This document shows, piece after piece, positions 1 through 5,116 of a stretch of DNA of 5,116 nt; positions within the stretch are counted from its first letter, which is position 1, and every line of letters begins with the position of its first letter. The position numbers and the translations under genes were made by a program. Location: assembly GCA_017880945.1 (NCBI GenBank), contig JADGRM010000159.1, positions 1 through 5,116 on the forward strand, in the 5' to 3' direction. The DNA comes from Gallionella sp. (GTDB lineage: Bacteria; Pseudomonadota; Gammaproteobacteria; Burkholderiales; Gallionellaceae). The notes beneath the pieces are model-generated. The model ran no database searches, had not been told where the DNA came from, and worked only from the letters and a program-made list of their open reading frames with translations.

Positions 1-306
1 CAACGCGGCAGGTTTGCCGACAAAATCGGCCAAGGCGTGCTCCAACTGTTCATGCGGCTGCGTGTGCCCGCTCACCAGATGTGCCGCACCCGCGCCCGCG
101 CCATACAGCTGCGCGCCCTGTTGCAAGGCGGCGATCAGCTGCGGGTGATTGGCCAGGCCGAGATAATCGTTACTGCAAAAGGACAAATAGGGTTTGCCAT
201 CCACGACGATATGCGGTGCCTGGGGACTTTGCAGTGTGCGCCGCCGACGCAGCAAACCTTGTGCAGCGCGTTCGTCCAACCCGGATTGAAGTGCTGCAAA
301 AGGCAT
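1..306 (-). CDS. bioF: 8-amino-7-oxononanoate synthase (KAPA synthase), N-terminal part, cut by the window edge
   Basis: This is the first 102 codons of a PLP-dependent alpha-oxoamine synthase. BioF condenses a pimeloyl thioester with L-alanine to give KAPA in the cytoplasm, an early step of biotin synthesis. The translation shows the family N-terminus: an arginine-rich LLRRRR stretch (about residues 18-23), then LSFCSNDYLGL (about 42-52), a following HPQ, and the glycine-rich segment ending HLVSGH (about 75-80). The glycine-rich loop reads GAGAGAAH where many relatives have GSGxSH, a mild substitution. The PLP lysine and the rest of the enzyme lie outside the window. The ATG at 306-304 is chosen because it gives the normal family N-terminus. 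It lies 18 nt after the stop of the upstream GldC-like gene, with only a weak ribosome binding site (CTGGAC), so translation is probably coupled within the operon. The identification is firm. Confidence 0.93.
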   Translation of the reverse strand, partial: MPFAALQSGLDERAAQGLLRRRRTLQSPQAPHIVVDGKPYLSFCSNDYLGLANHPQLIAALQQGAQLYGAGAGAAHLVSGHTQPHEQLEHALADFVGKPAAL

Positions 307-324
307 CAGTCTGTCCAGGTTGCT

Positions 325-672
325 TCAGGATATCTGTTCTTTGTTGCGCAGCTCGACGTATTTTTTATGGAATTCGCTGGCCGCATTTTTCATGTGCGCG
401 ACGAATTCTTTATGAGCAGTCGCGCGGCTAAAGGTATCCGCCATCGTGGTCATCATCTGGAAATAGAACTCGGCCATTTCATCCACCATCATTTCCTTGG
501 TCCACAGATCAATATGCAAAGCGGATTTTTTGTTCGCATCCCAGAAAGCCAGCATCATGGCTTTGGCTTGCTGCGCTTCTTTAACGCTGGAGTCGGTCGC
601 GGTCCATGCAATTGAGTTGGGATGATTATTGGGATCCATGCGAACATCGATGGTGATGGTTGAATGCCTCAT
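325..672 (-). CDS. GldC-family protein (gliding motility-associated GldC-like), in the biotin operon
   Basis: A small soluble protein of 115 residues with no signal peptide or membrane segment. The sequence matches my memory of the GldC family: an acidic/polar beta-like start, IAWTATDS (21-28), KAMMLAFWD (37-45), HIDLWTKEMMVDEMAEF (53-69) and TMADTFSRAT (76-85), followed by a charged helical tail. The IDLWTK-M-VDEM and MADT-RAT blocks are the most diagnostic. In Flavobacterium, GldC is a small protein linked to gliding motility, and its biochemical activity is not established. No gliding machinery is visible here. The gene lies 64 nt downstream of bioB and 18 nt upstream of bioF on the same strand, so it is probably co-transcribed with them. 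The ATG at 672-670 is preceded by AGGA at a 9-nt spacing, which supports this start. The family call is recognition by eye; a role in biotin metabolism would be inference from position only. Confidence 0.8.
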   Translation of the reverse strand: MRHSTITIDVRMDPNNHPNSIAWTATDSSVKEAQQAKAMMLAFWDANKKSALHIDLWTKEMMVDEMAEFYFQMMTTMADTFSRATAHKEFVAHMKNAASEFHKKYVELRNKEQIS

Positions 673-681
673 TTATGGGGT

Positions 682-685
682 TCCT
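682..685 (-). promoter_or_regulatory. Ribosome binding site of the GldC-like gene
   Basis: Read on the minus strand this is AGGA, nine bases before the ATG at 672-670. It is the clearest Shine-Dalgarno match in the biotin operon. It supports both the start choice and the view that this small gene is really translated, unlike the bioB and bioF starts, which have weak or no such sites. Confidence 0.6.
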
Positions 686-736
686 GTCAGTGGTATTGCT
701 ATGAACGTTATTTTGTCTTGATGCCACGATATATCA

Positions 737-1744
737 TCATTGCTGCACGGCTAATGGATACATGCCCAGTTTTTCCAGCAACGCACGATCACGCTCCGCT
801 TCAGGGTTGCCGGTGGTGAGCAATTGCTCTCCATAGAAGATCGAGTTCGCGCCGGCCAAAAAACACAACGCCTGTATCGCATCCGACATTTGCTGCCGTC
901 CTGCCGACAACCGCACCCGCGCAGTCGGCATCGTGATGCGCGCCGCCGCGATGGTGCGCACGAAGTCCAGCGGATCGAGATCCTCGGTTTGCGCCAGCGG
1001 CGTGCCCTCCACTTTCACCAGATTGTTGATCGGCACGCTTTCGGGATAAGGCTCGAGATTGGCCAGTTGCGCGACCAGACCCGCTCGTTGGGTAAGGTTC
1101 TCGCCCATGCCGACGATGCCGCCGCTGCACACGTGCATGCCGGCTTTGCGCACCCGCTCCAGGGTATCAAGGCGATCCTGGTAGTCGCGTGTGCTGATGA
1201 TGTCGCCATAAAATTCCGGCGAAGTGTCCAGATTATGGTTGTAGTAATCCAGCCCCGCGTCACGCAACTGTTCGGTCTGCTTATCATTCAACATGCCCAG
1301 CGTGGCGCAGGTCTCCATGCCCAAACCGCGCACCGCCTTGACCATCTCGACCACGCCTGCCATATCCTCTTCGCTGGGTTCGCGCCATGCGGCACCCATG
1401 CAGAACCGATCCGCGCCGCTTTGCTTAGCGGCAAGCGCGGCAGCGACCACCACATCCACATCCAGCATCTTCCTGTTCTCCACTCCCGTGGAATGGAACG
1501 CCGATTGCGGGCAATAGCCGCAGTCTTCCGAACAGCCGCCGGTCTTGATCGACAACAGCGTGGAGAGCTGCACCGCGTTCGGATCGAAATTCTCGCGGTG
1601 CACCTGCTGCGCGCGGAACATCAGATCGGCGAACGGCAGTTTGAACAAAGCTTCAACGTCTTCCACGCTCCAGCGTTGCGGCGTGGCGGGCCGTTTGCCA
1701 GGTTGTTTGACAGGACGGATAAATTCGATACTCTGTGTATTCAT
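737..1744 (-). CDS. bioB: Biotin synthase
   Basis: Radical SAM enzyme of 335 residues that inserts sulfur into dethiobiotin to make biotin, the last pathway step, in the cytoplasm. The radical SAM cluster motif CSEDCGYC supplies C71, C75 and C78. The [2Fe-2S] ligands are all present: C115 (RFCMGAAW), C146 (ETCATLG), C206 (VCSGGI) and R278 (VRLSAGR). They correspond to C97, C128, C188 and R260 of the E. coli enzyme with a constant offset of 18. YNHNLDT (168-174) and a C-terminal GANSIFYGE-LLTTGNP block (298-313) complete the family pattern. Length is normal. The frame is open upstream to a TTG at 1804, but the ATG at 1744-1742 (MNTQSIEF) is preferred because it is the only ATG and gives a normal length. 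No good Shine-Dalgarno precedes either start. The gene is first in a leftward operon with the GldC-like gene and bioF and is divergent from comF. The gene appears intact. Confidence 0.97.
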   Translation of the reverse strand: MNTQSIEFIRPVKQPGKRPATPQRWSVEDVEALFKLPFADLMFRAQQVHRENFDPNAVQLSTLLSIKTGGCSEDCGYCPQSAFHSTGVENRKMLDVDVVVAAALAAKQSGADRFCMGAAWREPSEEDMAGVVEMVKAVRGLGMETCATLGMLNDKQTEQLRDAGLDYYNHNLDTSPEFYGDIISTRDYQDRLDTLERVRKAGMHVCSGGIVGMGENLTQRAGLVAQLANLEPYPESVPINNLVKVEGTPLAQTEDLDPLDFVRTIAAARITMPTARVRLSAGRQQMSDAIQALCFLAGANSIFYGEQLLTTGNPEAERDRALLEKLGMYPLAVQQ

Positions 1745-1758
1745 TTTTGGGTATTCAT
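1733..1758 (-). other. Near-duplicated start segment with a five-codon mini-ORF overlapping the bioB start
   Basis: On the minus strand, ATGAATACCCAAAA (from 1758) is followed directly by ATGAATACACAGAG (from 1744), two 14-nt segments matching at 11 positions. The first ATG opens a frame reading MNTQK and then TGA, and this stop overlaps the bioB ATG as ATGA. The second segment encodes MNTQS, the true BioB start. It could be a small local duplication, or a translated leader coupled to bioB. No Shine-Dalgarno is visible before the upstream ATG, so translation of the leader is uncertain. Confidence 0.4.
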
Positions 1759-1816
1759 TTCGGGCTAGGCTGGTTATGCTGGTTGGCAAATGGACTGCGA
1801 TCAAAGGTAACGTGCA

Positions 1817-1867
1817 ATCATTTTTGAAAAGCTATCATCATTGAAAGCCAATCATCCTTGAAAGAGA
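1817..1867. repeat. Three tandem 17-bp imperfect repeats in the bioB-comF intergenic region
   Basis: Three head-to-tail units of exactly 17 bp start at 1817, 1834 and 1851: ATCATTTTTGAAAAGCT, ATCATCATTGAAAGCCA and ATCATCCTTGAAAGAGA. Eleven of 17 positions are the same in all three (ATCAT at the start and TTGAAA in the middle). The array lies between the divergent starts of bioB and comF and ends 6 nt before the first possible comF start codon. It could be an operator array for a DNA-binding protein or a simple slipped-strand duplication. No matching BirA-type or BioR-type operator is evident, and I cannot place a convincing -35/-10 pair in the 1745-1873 gap on either strand. Confidence 0.7.
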
Positions 1868-1873
1868 GACAAC

Positions 1874-2587
1874 TTGTCAATTTTAAGTAGGGGATTTTTG
1901 AACATCAGGGCAGGATTTAAGCAAATCCTGCCCGCGCAACCATGCGTGCTGTGCGGCAGCATGAGCCACGATGGTTTGTGGTGCAATTCCTGCGACGCGG
2001 CCCTGCCCTATCTCAACGCACCGCATTGTCCGGTTTGCGCCTTGCCGACTCCCGCCGGCGAAGTATGCGGACATTGTTTGACTCATCCGCCATTGTTCGG
2101 CAGCACCACCGCGATATTCGGCTATGCCTTCCCGCTCGACAAGTTGATCCAGGGCATGAAGTACGGCGATCAGCTGGCATTGGCGCACGCCTTCGCGAAA
2201 AAGATGCTGCAACGCATCGATAAAAGCAATTTTCCGGATTACGTGATCGCCATGCCGCTGCACCCCGCCAAACTCCGTGAACGCGGCTTCAATCAATCGT
2301 TGTTGCTCGCCGCAACTGTCGCCCGCGAACTGAAACTAAAACTGCTGCCCAACGCCTGCCGGCGCGTGCGCAACACCCCGCCGCAATCTGCCTTGCCCTG
2401 GAAGGAACGCAAAAAAAACGTGCGCAATGCGTTTAGCTGCGACAGGGATCTGGCCGGCAAACGAGTCGCCTTGGTGGATGATGTGCTGACCACCGGGGCC
2501 AGCCTGAACGCACTGGCTGAGGCCGTGTCGAAAAAAGGCGCGATTGAGATAAGTGCATGGGTAGTGGCACGAACGATCAGAAAATAG
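1874..2587 (+). CDS. comF: ComF family protein (zinc-finger and phosphoribosyltransferase-like domain)
   Basis: A 237-residue protein with the two ComF parts. The N-terminal zinc-binding half carries four CxxC pairs: C24/C27, C37/C40, C52/C55 and C65/C68. The C-terminal half is a type I phosphoribosyltransferase fold, with PLHPAKLRERGFNQS (128-142) and the PRPP-type loop VALVDDVLTTGAS (198-210). ComF is a cytoplasmic protein needed for natural transformation in several bacteria, where it acts on incoming single-stranded DNA. Whether this host is competent cannot be seen here. There is no ATG near the N-terminus. The TTG at 1874 has a weak GAGAG site before it, while the in-frame TTG at 1898 follows AGGGG with a rather short spacing and would give 229 residues. 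Either fits the family, so the start is uncertain. The gene is divergent from bioB, an arrangement I recall from other betaproteobacteria, and convergent with mshN. Confidence 0.93.
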   Translation: MSILSRGFLNIRAGFKQILPAQPCVLCGSMSHDGLWCNSCDAALPYLNAPHCPVCALPTPAGEVCGHCLTHPPLFGSTTAIFGYAFPLDKLIQGMKYGDQLALAHAFAKKMLQRIDKSNFPDYVIAMPLHPAKLRERGFNQSLLLAATVARELKLKLLPNACRRVRNTPPQSALPWKERKKNVRNAFSCDRDLAGKRVALVDDVLTTGASLNALAEAVSKKGAIEISAWVVARTIRK

Positions 2588-2630
2588 GATTCAGGATTAA
2601 GTTAAAAACAGAGCGCCGGTTTTCACGAAT

Positions 2631-2651
2631 CCTCACTCCTCGCTCCTGAGC
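2631..2651. repeat. Three 7-bp pyrimidine-rich tandem units
   Basis: CCTCACT, CCTCGCT and CCTGAGC follow one another without gaps; the third unit is diverged. The opposite strand is purine-rich. The run lies directly beside the stem-loop in the comF/mshN spacer and may be part of the same intergenic repeat element. Confidence 0.4.
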
Positions 2652-2683
2652 GTAGCGGTCATAGCTTTAGCTACGTGAACCGC
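2651..2683. repeat. Stem-loop with two alternative pairings between comF and mshN
   Basis: GCGGTCA (2655-2661) pairs with TGAACCGC (2676-2683) with one bulged base, and inside it TAGC (2662-2665) pairs with GCTA (2670-2673) around a TTTA loop. A competing pairing is CGTAGC (2651-2656) with GCTACG (2670-2675). It could serve as a bidirectional transcription stop or be a copy of a dispersed intergenic repeat. No T-run follows on either strand, so an intrinsic terminator is not claimed. Confidence 0.45.
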
Positions 2684-2714
2684 ACGGCCTACCCCTTGCG
2701 GGTGCAATCCTGCT

Positions 2715-3950
2715 TCAAAGTTCTTTGAGCTTTTGCCGCACGAACGCCTTCAAATCCGGACTGAGCGTTTGTGTATCGAGAGCGCGCTTGAATGCATCCT
2801 TGGCATCAGCATTGCGCTGCAAGGCCTGCAAGGAAATGCCGTAGCCCATCAGCCATATCCCGTTGTTCGGGGCAAGTTGCAGCGCGATCCGATAATGCGC
2901 GATCGCCTCGTCGTTGCGATTCTGGCGTTGCAACAAAGCCGCCAGGAATGCCTGGTAATCGGCTTGCGAATTGGCATACGGCAAGGCTTTTTCCAGCGTT
3001 GCTGTTGCCTCTGCAACCGCGCCGCGCTCCACCTGCAAGCGCGCCAGCATCATGGTGAAGCCGGTATGATCGGGCTTGCTCTCCAGTCTTTCCTGCAACA
3101 CGCGTTCGGCATCCGCGCCTCGCTTGCCTTCCAGCAGCAGGGCGACCAAAGCCTGCCGCGCCGCATCATGTCCCGCATCAAGGCGTAATGCCGCCTCATA
3201 TCCCGCCAGTGCATCGGCGATGCGCCCCTGCTGCATCAACGCTGCCGCCTTGCGAAACTCCGCGTCGGCCTGTTGCGCTAGACTGACGTGCTTCATTGGC
3301 AATGTGCCTTGCGCTGTTTTAACGGCGATTTTTTCATGTTGTGCAGCGGCTTTTATTGGCTTTGGCCTGGCTGTCACCTTGGCATGCTTCACTGATACGT
3401 CTGGATTTTCGGAAATACTTTTATCATCTGTCAAAGCCTGTCCTGAGCCTTGTCGAAGGGCCTGTCCTGAGCTTGTAGAAGAGCTCTGTCGTGTATCTTG
3501 TCGAGGGGTGGAAGGCAAAGGCACCGAGCTCAACTCAAAGCTCAGTCGCGAGGCCGGCAGATTCGCGACTGCAACACCCGATACCGGCGCGACCATATCT
3601 TCAGGTTGCTGCTGAAGGGTCAATTTCTCATGCTCGTTAGTACCTGGAAAATTGCCTACACCATCCGGGTGCGATAACCAGCGACTTTCCGCTTGCGGTT
3701 TAGTCGATTGGCTATGCAAAGCTAACCCCTGCATGACCTTTGGTGAAATACTCGCTGCCGCGACATTCGAGTTGTGTGTCTGTACCCATTGCCATGCGGC
3801 GATCCCGGCCATCAGCACCAACCCGAAAACCAGCAAAGGTATGGTGAAGTTGCGTCTGGAATACGGTACAGCCCGCACCATGGTCTGCTCCGCTGCGGTA
3901 TGCACACCTCGCTGTTCAAGCTGGTTGAGCACCTGATTGATGACACTCAT
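2715..3950 (-). CDS. mshN: MSHA biogenesis protein MshN (membrane-anchored TPR protein)
   Basis: A 411-residue inner-membrane protein of the MSHA type IV pilus-like assembly system. Its start, MSVINQVLNQLEQRG, is the MshN signature. A single transmembrane helix lies at about 36-56 (FTIPLLVFGLVLMAGIAAW), then a low-complexity linker rich in Ser/Pro/Gln (about 60-225), which should be periplasmic, then TPR-like helical repeats at about 225-411 (for example DALAGYEAALRLDA and EAIAHYRIALQLAPNNG). TPR domains usually dock partner proteins, so a scaffold role in the pilus complex is inferred. The frame is open 30 codons further up, but the ATG at 3950-3948 is chosen for the family N-terminus. This ATG overlaps the mshM stop as ATGA and follows a GGATGGGG site, implying translational coupling. 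Unusual: residues about 149-176 are encoded by a tandem DNA repeat of REP-like type. It is the last msh gene here; comF converges on it. Confidence 0.9.
   Translation of the reverse strand: MSVINQVLNQLEQRGVHTAAEQTMVRAVPYSRRNFTIPLLVFGLVLMAGIAAWQWVQTHNSNVAAASISPKVMQGLALHSQSTKPQAESRWLSHPDGVGNFPGTNEHEKLTLQQQPEDMVAPVSGVAVANLPASRLSFELSSVPLPSTPRQDTRQSSSTSSGQALRQGSGQALTDDKSISENPDVSVKHAKVTARPKPIKAAAQHEKIAVKTAQGTLPMKHVSLAQQADAEFRKAAALMQQGRIADALAGYEAALRLDAGHDAARQALVALLLEGKRGADAERVLQERLESKPDHTGFTMMLARLQVERGAVAEATATLEKALPYANSQADYQAFLAALLQRQNRNDEAIAHYRIALQLAPNNGIWLMGYGISLQALQRNADAKDAFKRALDTQTLSPDLKAFVRQKLKEL
3436..3508. repeat. REP-like tandem repeat inside the mshN coding sequence
   Basis: Two direct copies of a 24-bp unit lie at 3436-3459 and 3460-3483. 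Both contain GCCTGTCCTGAGC followed by TTGT-GAAG. A third, decayed copy follows at 3484-3508, keeping CTGTC and CTTGTCGA. The core resembles the CTGTCCTGAGCTTGTCGAAGG family of palindromic repeats, which I recall as very common between genes of environmental bacteria. Here the 24-bp period keeps the frame and yields a duplicated SGQAL pentapeptide (residues 161-165 and 169-173) in the MshN linker. Units are all in one orientation, so no long hairpin forms. The repeat itself is seen directly; the family assignment is from memory. Confidence 0.75.
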
Positions 3951-4921
3951 TGCAGCCCCATCCATGAAATCCCCGCCCACGCAATTCCCAACGACATGAC
4001 CAACGCCGCACCGGTCAACGCCACTGCCCAGGGCAACCAATCGCGGCGAACTTCTGGCGTGTCCGCTGCCGCATCGCGGATATGCCTGGCCGACACCTGC
4101 TGCCTGCCTTCGCTGAATGCCAGCAACAAAGCCTTATGGGAGACGATGTTGACCAGCCTGGGTGTGCCGCCAGTGATACGGTGCAACTTGCCCACTACTC
4201 CGGCGCTGAACAATGTTTCACCGGCAAATCCGGCCACTGCCAAACGGTGGCGCAAATAGCGTTCGAGCTCATTCTTGCGCAAGCCCTGCAGGTCATATTG
4301 AAAGCTGATGCGCTGCCGCAGTTGGCGTATCGAATGATGCCGCAGGCGTTCATTCAATTCCGGCTGACCAAACAACACCACCTGCAACAGTTTGCGTTTT
4401 TCGGTTTCGAGATTGGTGAGCAGGCGCAAAACTTCCAGACTTTCCAGCGGCATCGCCTGCGCCTCGTCCAGGCACACCAGTGCGCGCTGACCGTTGCGCG
4501 CACAGTCCAGCAGCGCGCGCGTCAACCCCTTCAGCAGCATATGCTGGTCGGTATCTTTTTCCAGCGGCACGCGAAATTCTTCCGCCAATGCCAGCAACAA
4601 GCTGTTCGGATCGAGATAGGGATTGGGAATATAAGCGGTCATGAAGCTCGGCGCGGTCGCGGCAACTGGGGCCGCTTGATCCTGTGTGCCGATCAGCGTG
4701 GTGGAATGTCGGCCTTTATTCAGCGTGGCGAGAAATTTGCGGCACAGCAGGGTCTTGCCGTTGCCCACCTCGCCGGTGATCTTGATAAATCCTTCGCCGT
4801 TGCGCGCAGCCACCAGCAGGGTATTGAGAGCCTCCTGATAACTGGAGCAAGCGAAGAAAAAACTGGTGTCAGGAGTTAAGCTGAAAGGCAATTCCCGCAG
4901 TCCAAAGTGTTGCAGATACAT
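3947..4921 (-). CDS. mshM: MSHA biogenesis protein MshM (ExeA-like AAA ATPase)
   Basis: A 324-residue AAA-type ATPase of the ExeA/MshM family, thought to power or guide assembly of the secretin or pilus complex at the inner membrane. The N-terminus MYLQHFGLRELPFSLTPD is the family opening, followed by an FFF-SYQEAL block. Walker A is GEVGNGKT (50-57), Walker B is ALVCLDEAQ (147-155), the sensor-like stretch is LLQVVLFGQPEL (178-189), and RQRISFQYDL (202-211) and the ITGGTPRLVN block (249-258) complete the fold. A single membrane segment lies at about 295-318 near the C-terminus. Between Walker A and the conserved AYIPNPYL (96-103) there are about 25 Ala/Thr/Pro-rich residues (about 70-94) that I recall as absent from typical relatives. 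The ATG at 4921-4919 lies 13 nt after the mshL stop with no Shine-Dalgarno, and the gene ends inside the mshN ATG. Confidence 0.92.
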   Translation of the reverse strand: MYLQHFGLRELPFSLTPDTSFFFACSSYQEALNTLLVAARNGEGFIKITGEVGNGKTLLCRKFLATLNKGRHSTTLIGTQDQAAPVAATAPSFMTAYIPNPYLDPNSLLLALAEEFRVPLEKDTDQHMLLKGLTRALLDCARNGQRALVCLDEAQAMPLESLEVLRLLTNLETEKRKLLQVVLFGQPELNERLRHHSIRQLRQRISFQYDLQGLRKNELERYLRHRLAVAGFAGETLFSAGVVGKLHRITGGTPRLVNIVSHKALLLAFSEGRQQVSARHIRDAAADTPEVRRDWLPWAVALTGAALVMSLGIAWAGISWMGLQ

Positions 4922-4934
4922 ATCTAAGGGAGCT

Positions 4935-5116
4935 TCATGGTTTTGTGCCCTGCCCCATCATGCCGTTGACACGATCGCGACTGTGCATGATGTCATCAGA
5001 CCAATCCTTGTCGTTATCCACCACGGTCGGTTTCAGCAGAATCACTAACTCGCGTTTTTCGTTGCGCTGATTGGTTTGACCAAACACCGACTTGGGCAAG
5101 CCCGGCAATCCGGAAT
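4935..5116 (-). CDS. mshL: MSHA biogenesis protein MshL (secretin), C-terminal end, cut by the window edge
   Basis: The last 59 codons plus stop of a larger gene entering from the right. The translation holds a typical secretin C-terminus: GLPGLPKSVFGQ, then the charged turn NQRNEKRELVILLKPTVV, which corresponds to the final beta-strand of the secretin channel (E/K-x-E-L-x-I-x-L-x-P). A hydrophilic tail follows (DWSDDIMHSRDRVNGMM). Secretins form the outer-membrane pore through which the pilus exits. The gene is too short for the ORF finder because its start is outside the window. It is assigned to MshL rather than another secretin because mshM and mshN follow directly in the standard order, with 13 nt between the mshL TGA (4937-4935) and the mshM ATG. 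Confidence 0.88.
   Translation of the reverse strand, partial: SGLPGLPKSVFGQTNQRNEKRELVILLKPTVVDNDKDWSDDIMHSRDRVNGMMGQGTKP

Larger units (their letters stand above)
2588..2714. other. Convergent intergenic spacer between comF and mshN
   Basis: The 127-bp gap between two tail-to-tail genes holds no ORF of note. It contains a short 7-bp tandem repeat (2631-2651), a stem-loop (2651-2683) and the inverted pair CAGGATT (2592-2598) / AATCCTG (2706-2712) near its ends. No classical GC stem with a T-run is visible on either strand, although transcription from both sides should end here. Confidence 0.5.

Noticed and set aside
37..615. A 192-codon plus-strand frame covering the left edge
   Set aside because: It spans the antisense of both bioF and the GldC-like gene, two frames with strong family motifs, so it is a shadow.
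824..1768. A 314-codon open frame on the plus strand opposite bioB
   Set aside because: It lies fully antisense to an unmistakable bioB, and its translation shows no family motif, only His/Arg/Ala-rich composition typical of an antisense shadow.
1745..1804. Extension of BioB by 20 residues to a TTG codon
   Set aside because: The added residues are not typical of BioB, the start codon is rare and no ribosome binding site precedes it. The internal ATG gives the normal family length.
1858..1886. Possible promoter for comF: TTGAAA, 17-nt gap, TTTTAA
   Set aside because: The -10 match is poor and transcription would start downstream of the first possible start codon, leaving little or no leader. 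TTGAAA is also just the repeat core.
2715..2728. Perfect small palindrome TCAAAGTTCTTTGA at the mshN stop codon
   Set aside because: The six-base AT-rich arms with a two-base spacer encode the normal KEL-stop end of MshN and are too weak to be a terminator, so it is likely chance.
3951..4040. Extension of MshN by 30 residues upstream of MSVINQ
   Set aside because: It would overlap mshM widely, and MshN proteins begin at MSVIN. The ATGA overlap and nearby GGATGGGG support the shorter start.
4082..4879. A 265-codon open frame on the plus strand opposite mshM
   Set aside because: It is antisense to a clear AAA ATPase gene and the translation is Gln-rich without recognisable domains.

Overview
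The window looks like chromosomal DNA from a betaproteobacterium, probably of the Gallionellaceae/Nitrosomonadales type. This is inferred from the gene content (a biotin gene cluster next to comF, and an MSHA-type pilus locus), the moderately high GC and the protein sequence style; no 16S or other marker is present to prove it. Coding density is high. The only real intergenic spaces are about 130 bp at the bioB/comF divergence and 127 bp at the comF/mshN convergence.

Left part (1-1744, minus strand): a biotin operon read leftwards in the order bioB, a 115-residue GldC-family protein, then bioF, which runs off the left edge. BioB performs the last step of biotin synthesis (dethiobiotin to biotin) and BioF the first committed ring-forming step (pimeloyl-ACP/CoA plus alanine to KAPA). 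The GldC-like gene between them is not a known biotin gene. It is the most unexpected item here, because GldC is named from Bacteroidetes gliding motility.

Centre (1745-2714): a divergent intergenic region with three tandem 17-bp repeats, followed by comF on the plus strand. ComF is a zinc-finger/phosphoribosyltransferase-fold protein of the DNA uptake family. comF ends tail-to-tail with mshN across a short spacer holding small repeats and a stem-loop.

Right part (2715-5116, minus strand): the end of an MSHA pilus (type IV pilus-like) assembly operon in the canonical order mshL (secretin, C-terminal end only), mshM (ExeA-like AAA ATPase with a C-terminal membrane anchor) and mshN (membrane-anchored TPR protein). 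mshM and mshN overlap by an ATGA. The periplasmic linker of MshN contains an in-frame tandem repeat resembling a widespread REP-like palindromic-repeat family.

I found no tRNA, rRNA, CRISPR array, transposase or phage gene. I see no convincing wholly new system. The best leads are the GldC-like gene in the biotin operon, the 17-bp repeat array, and the repeat-derived segment within mshN.
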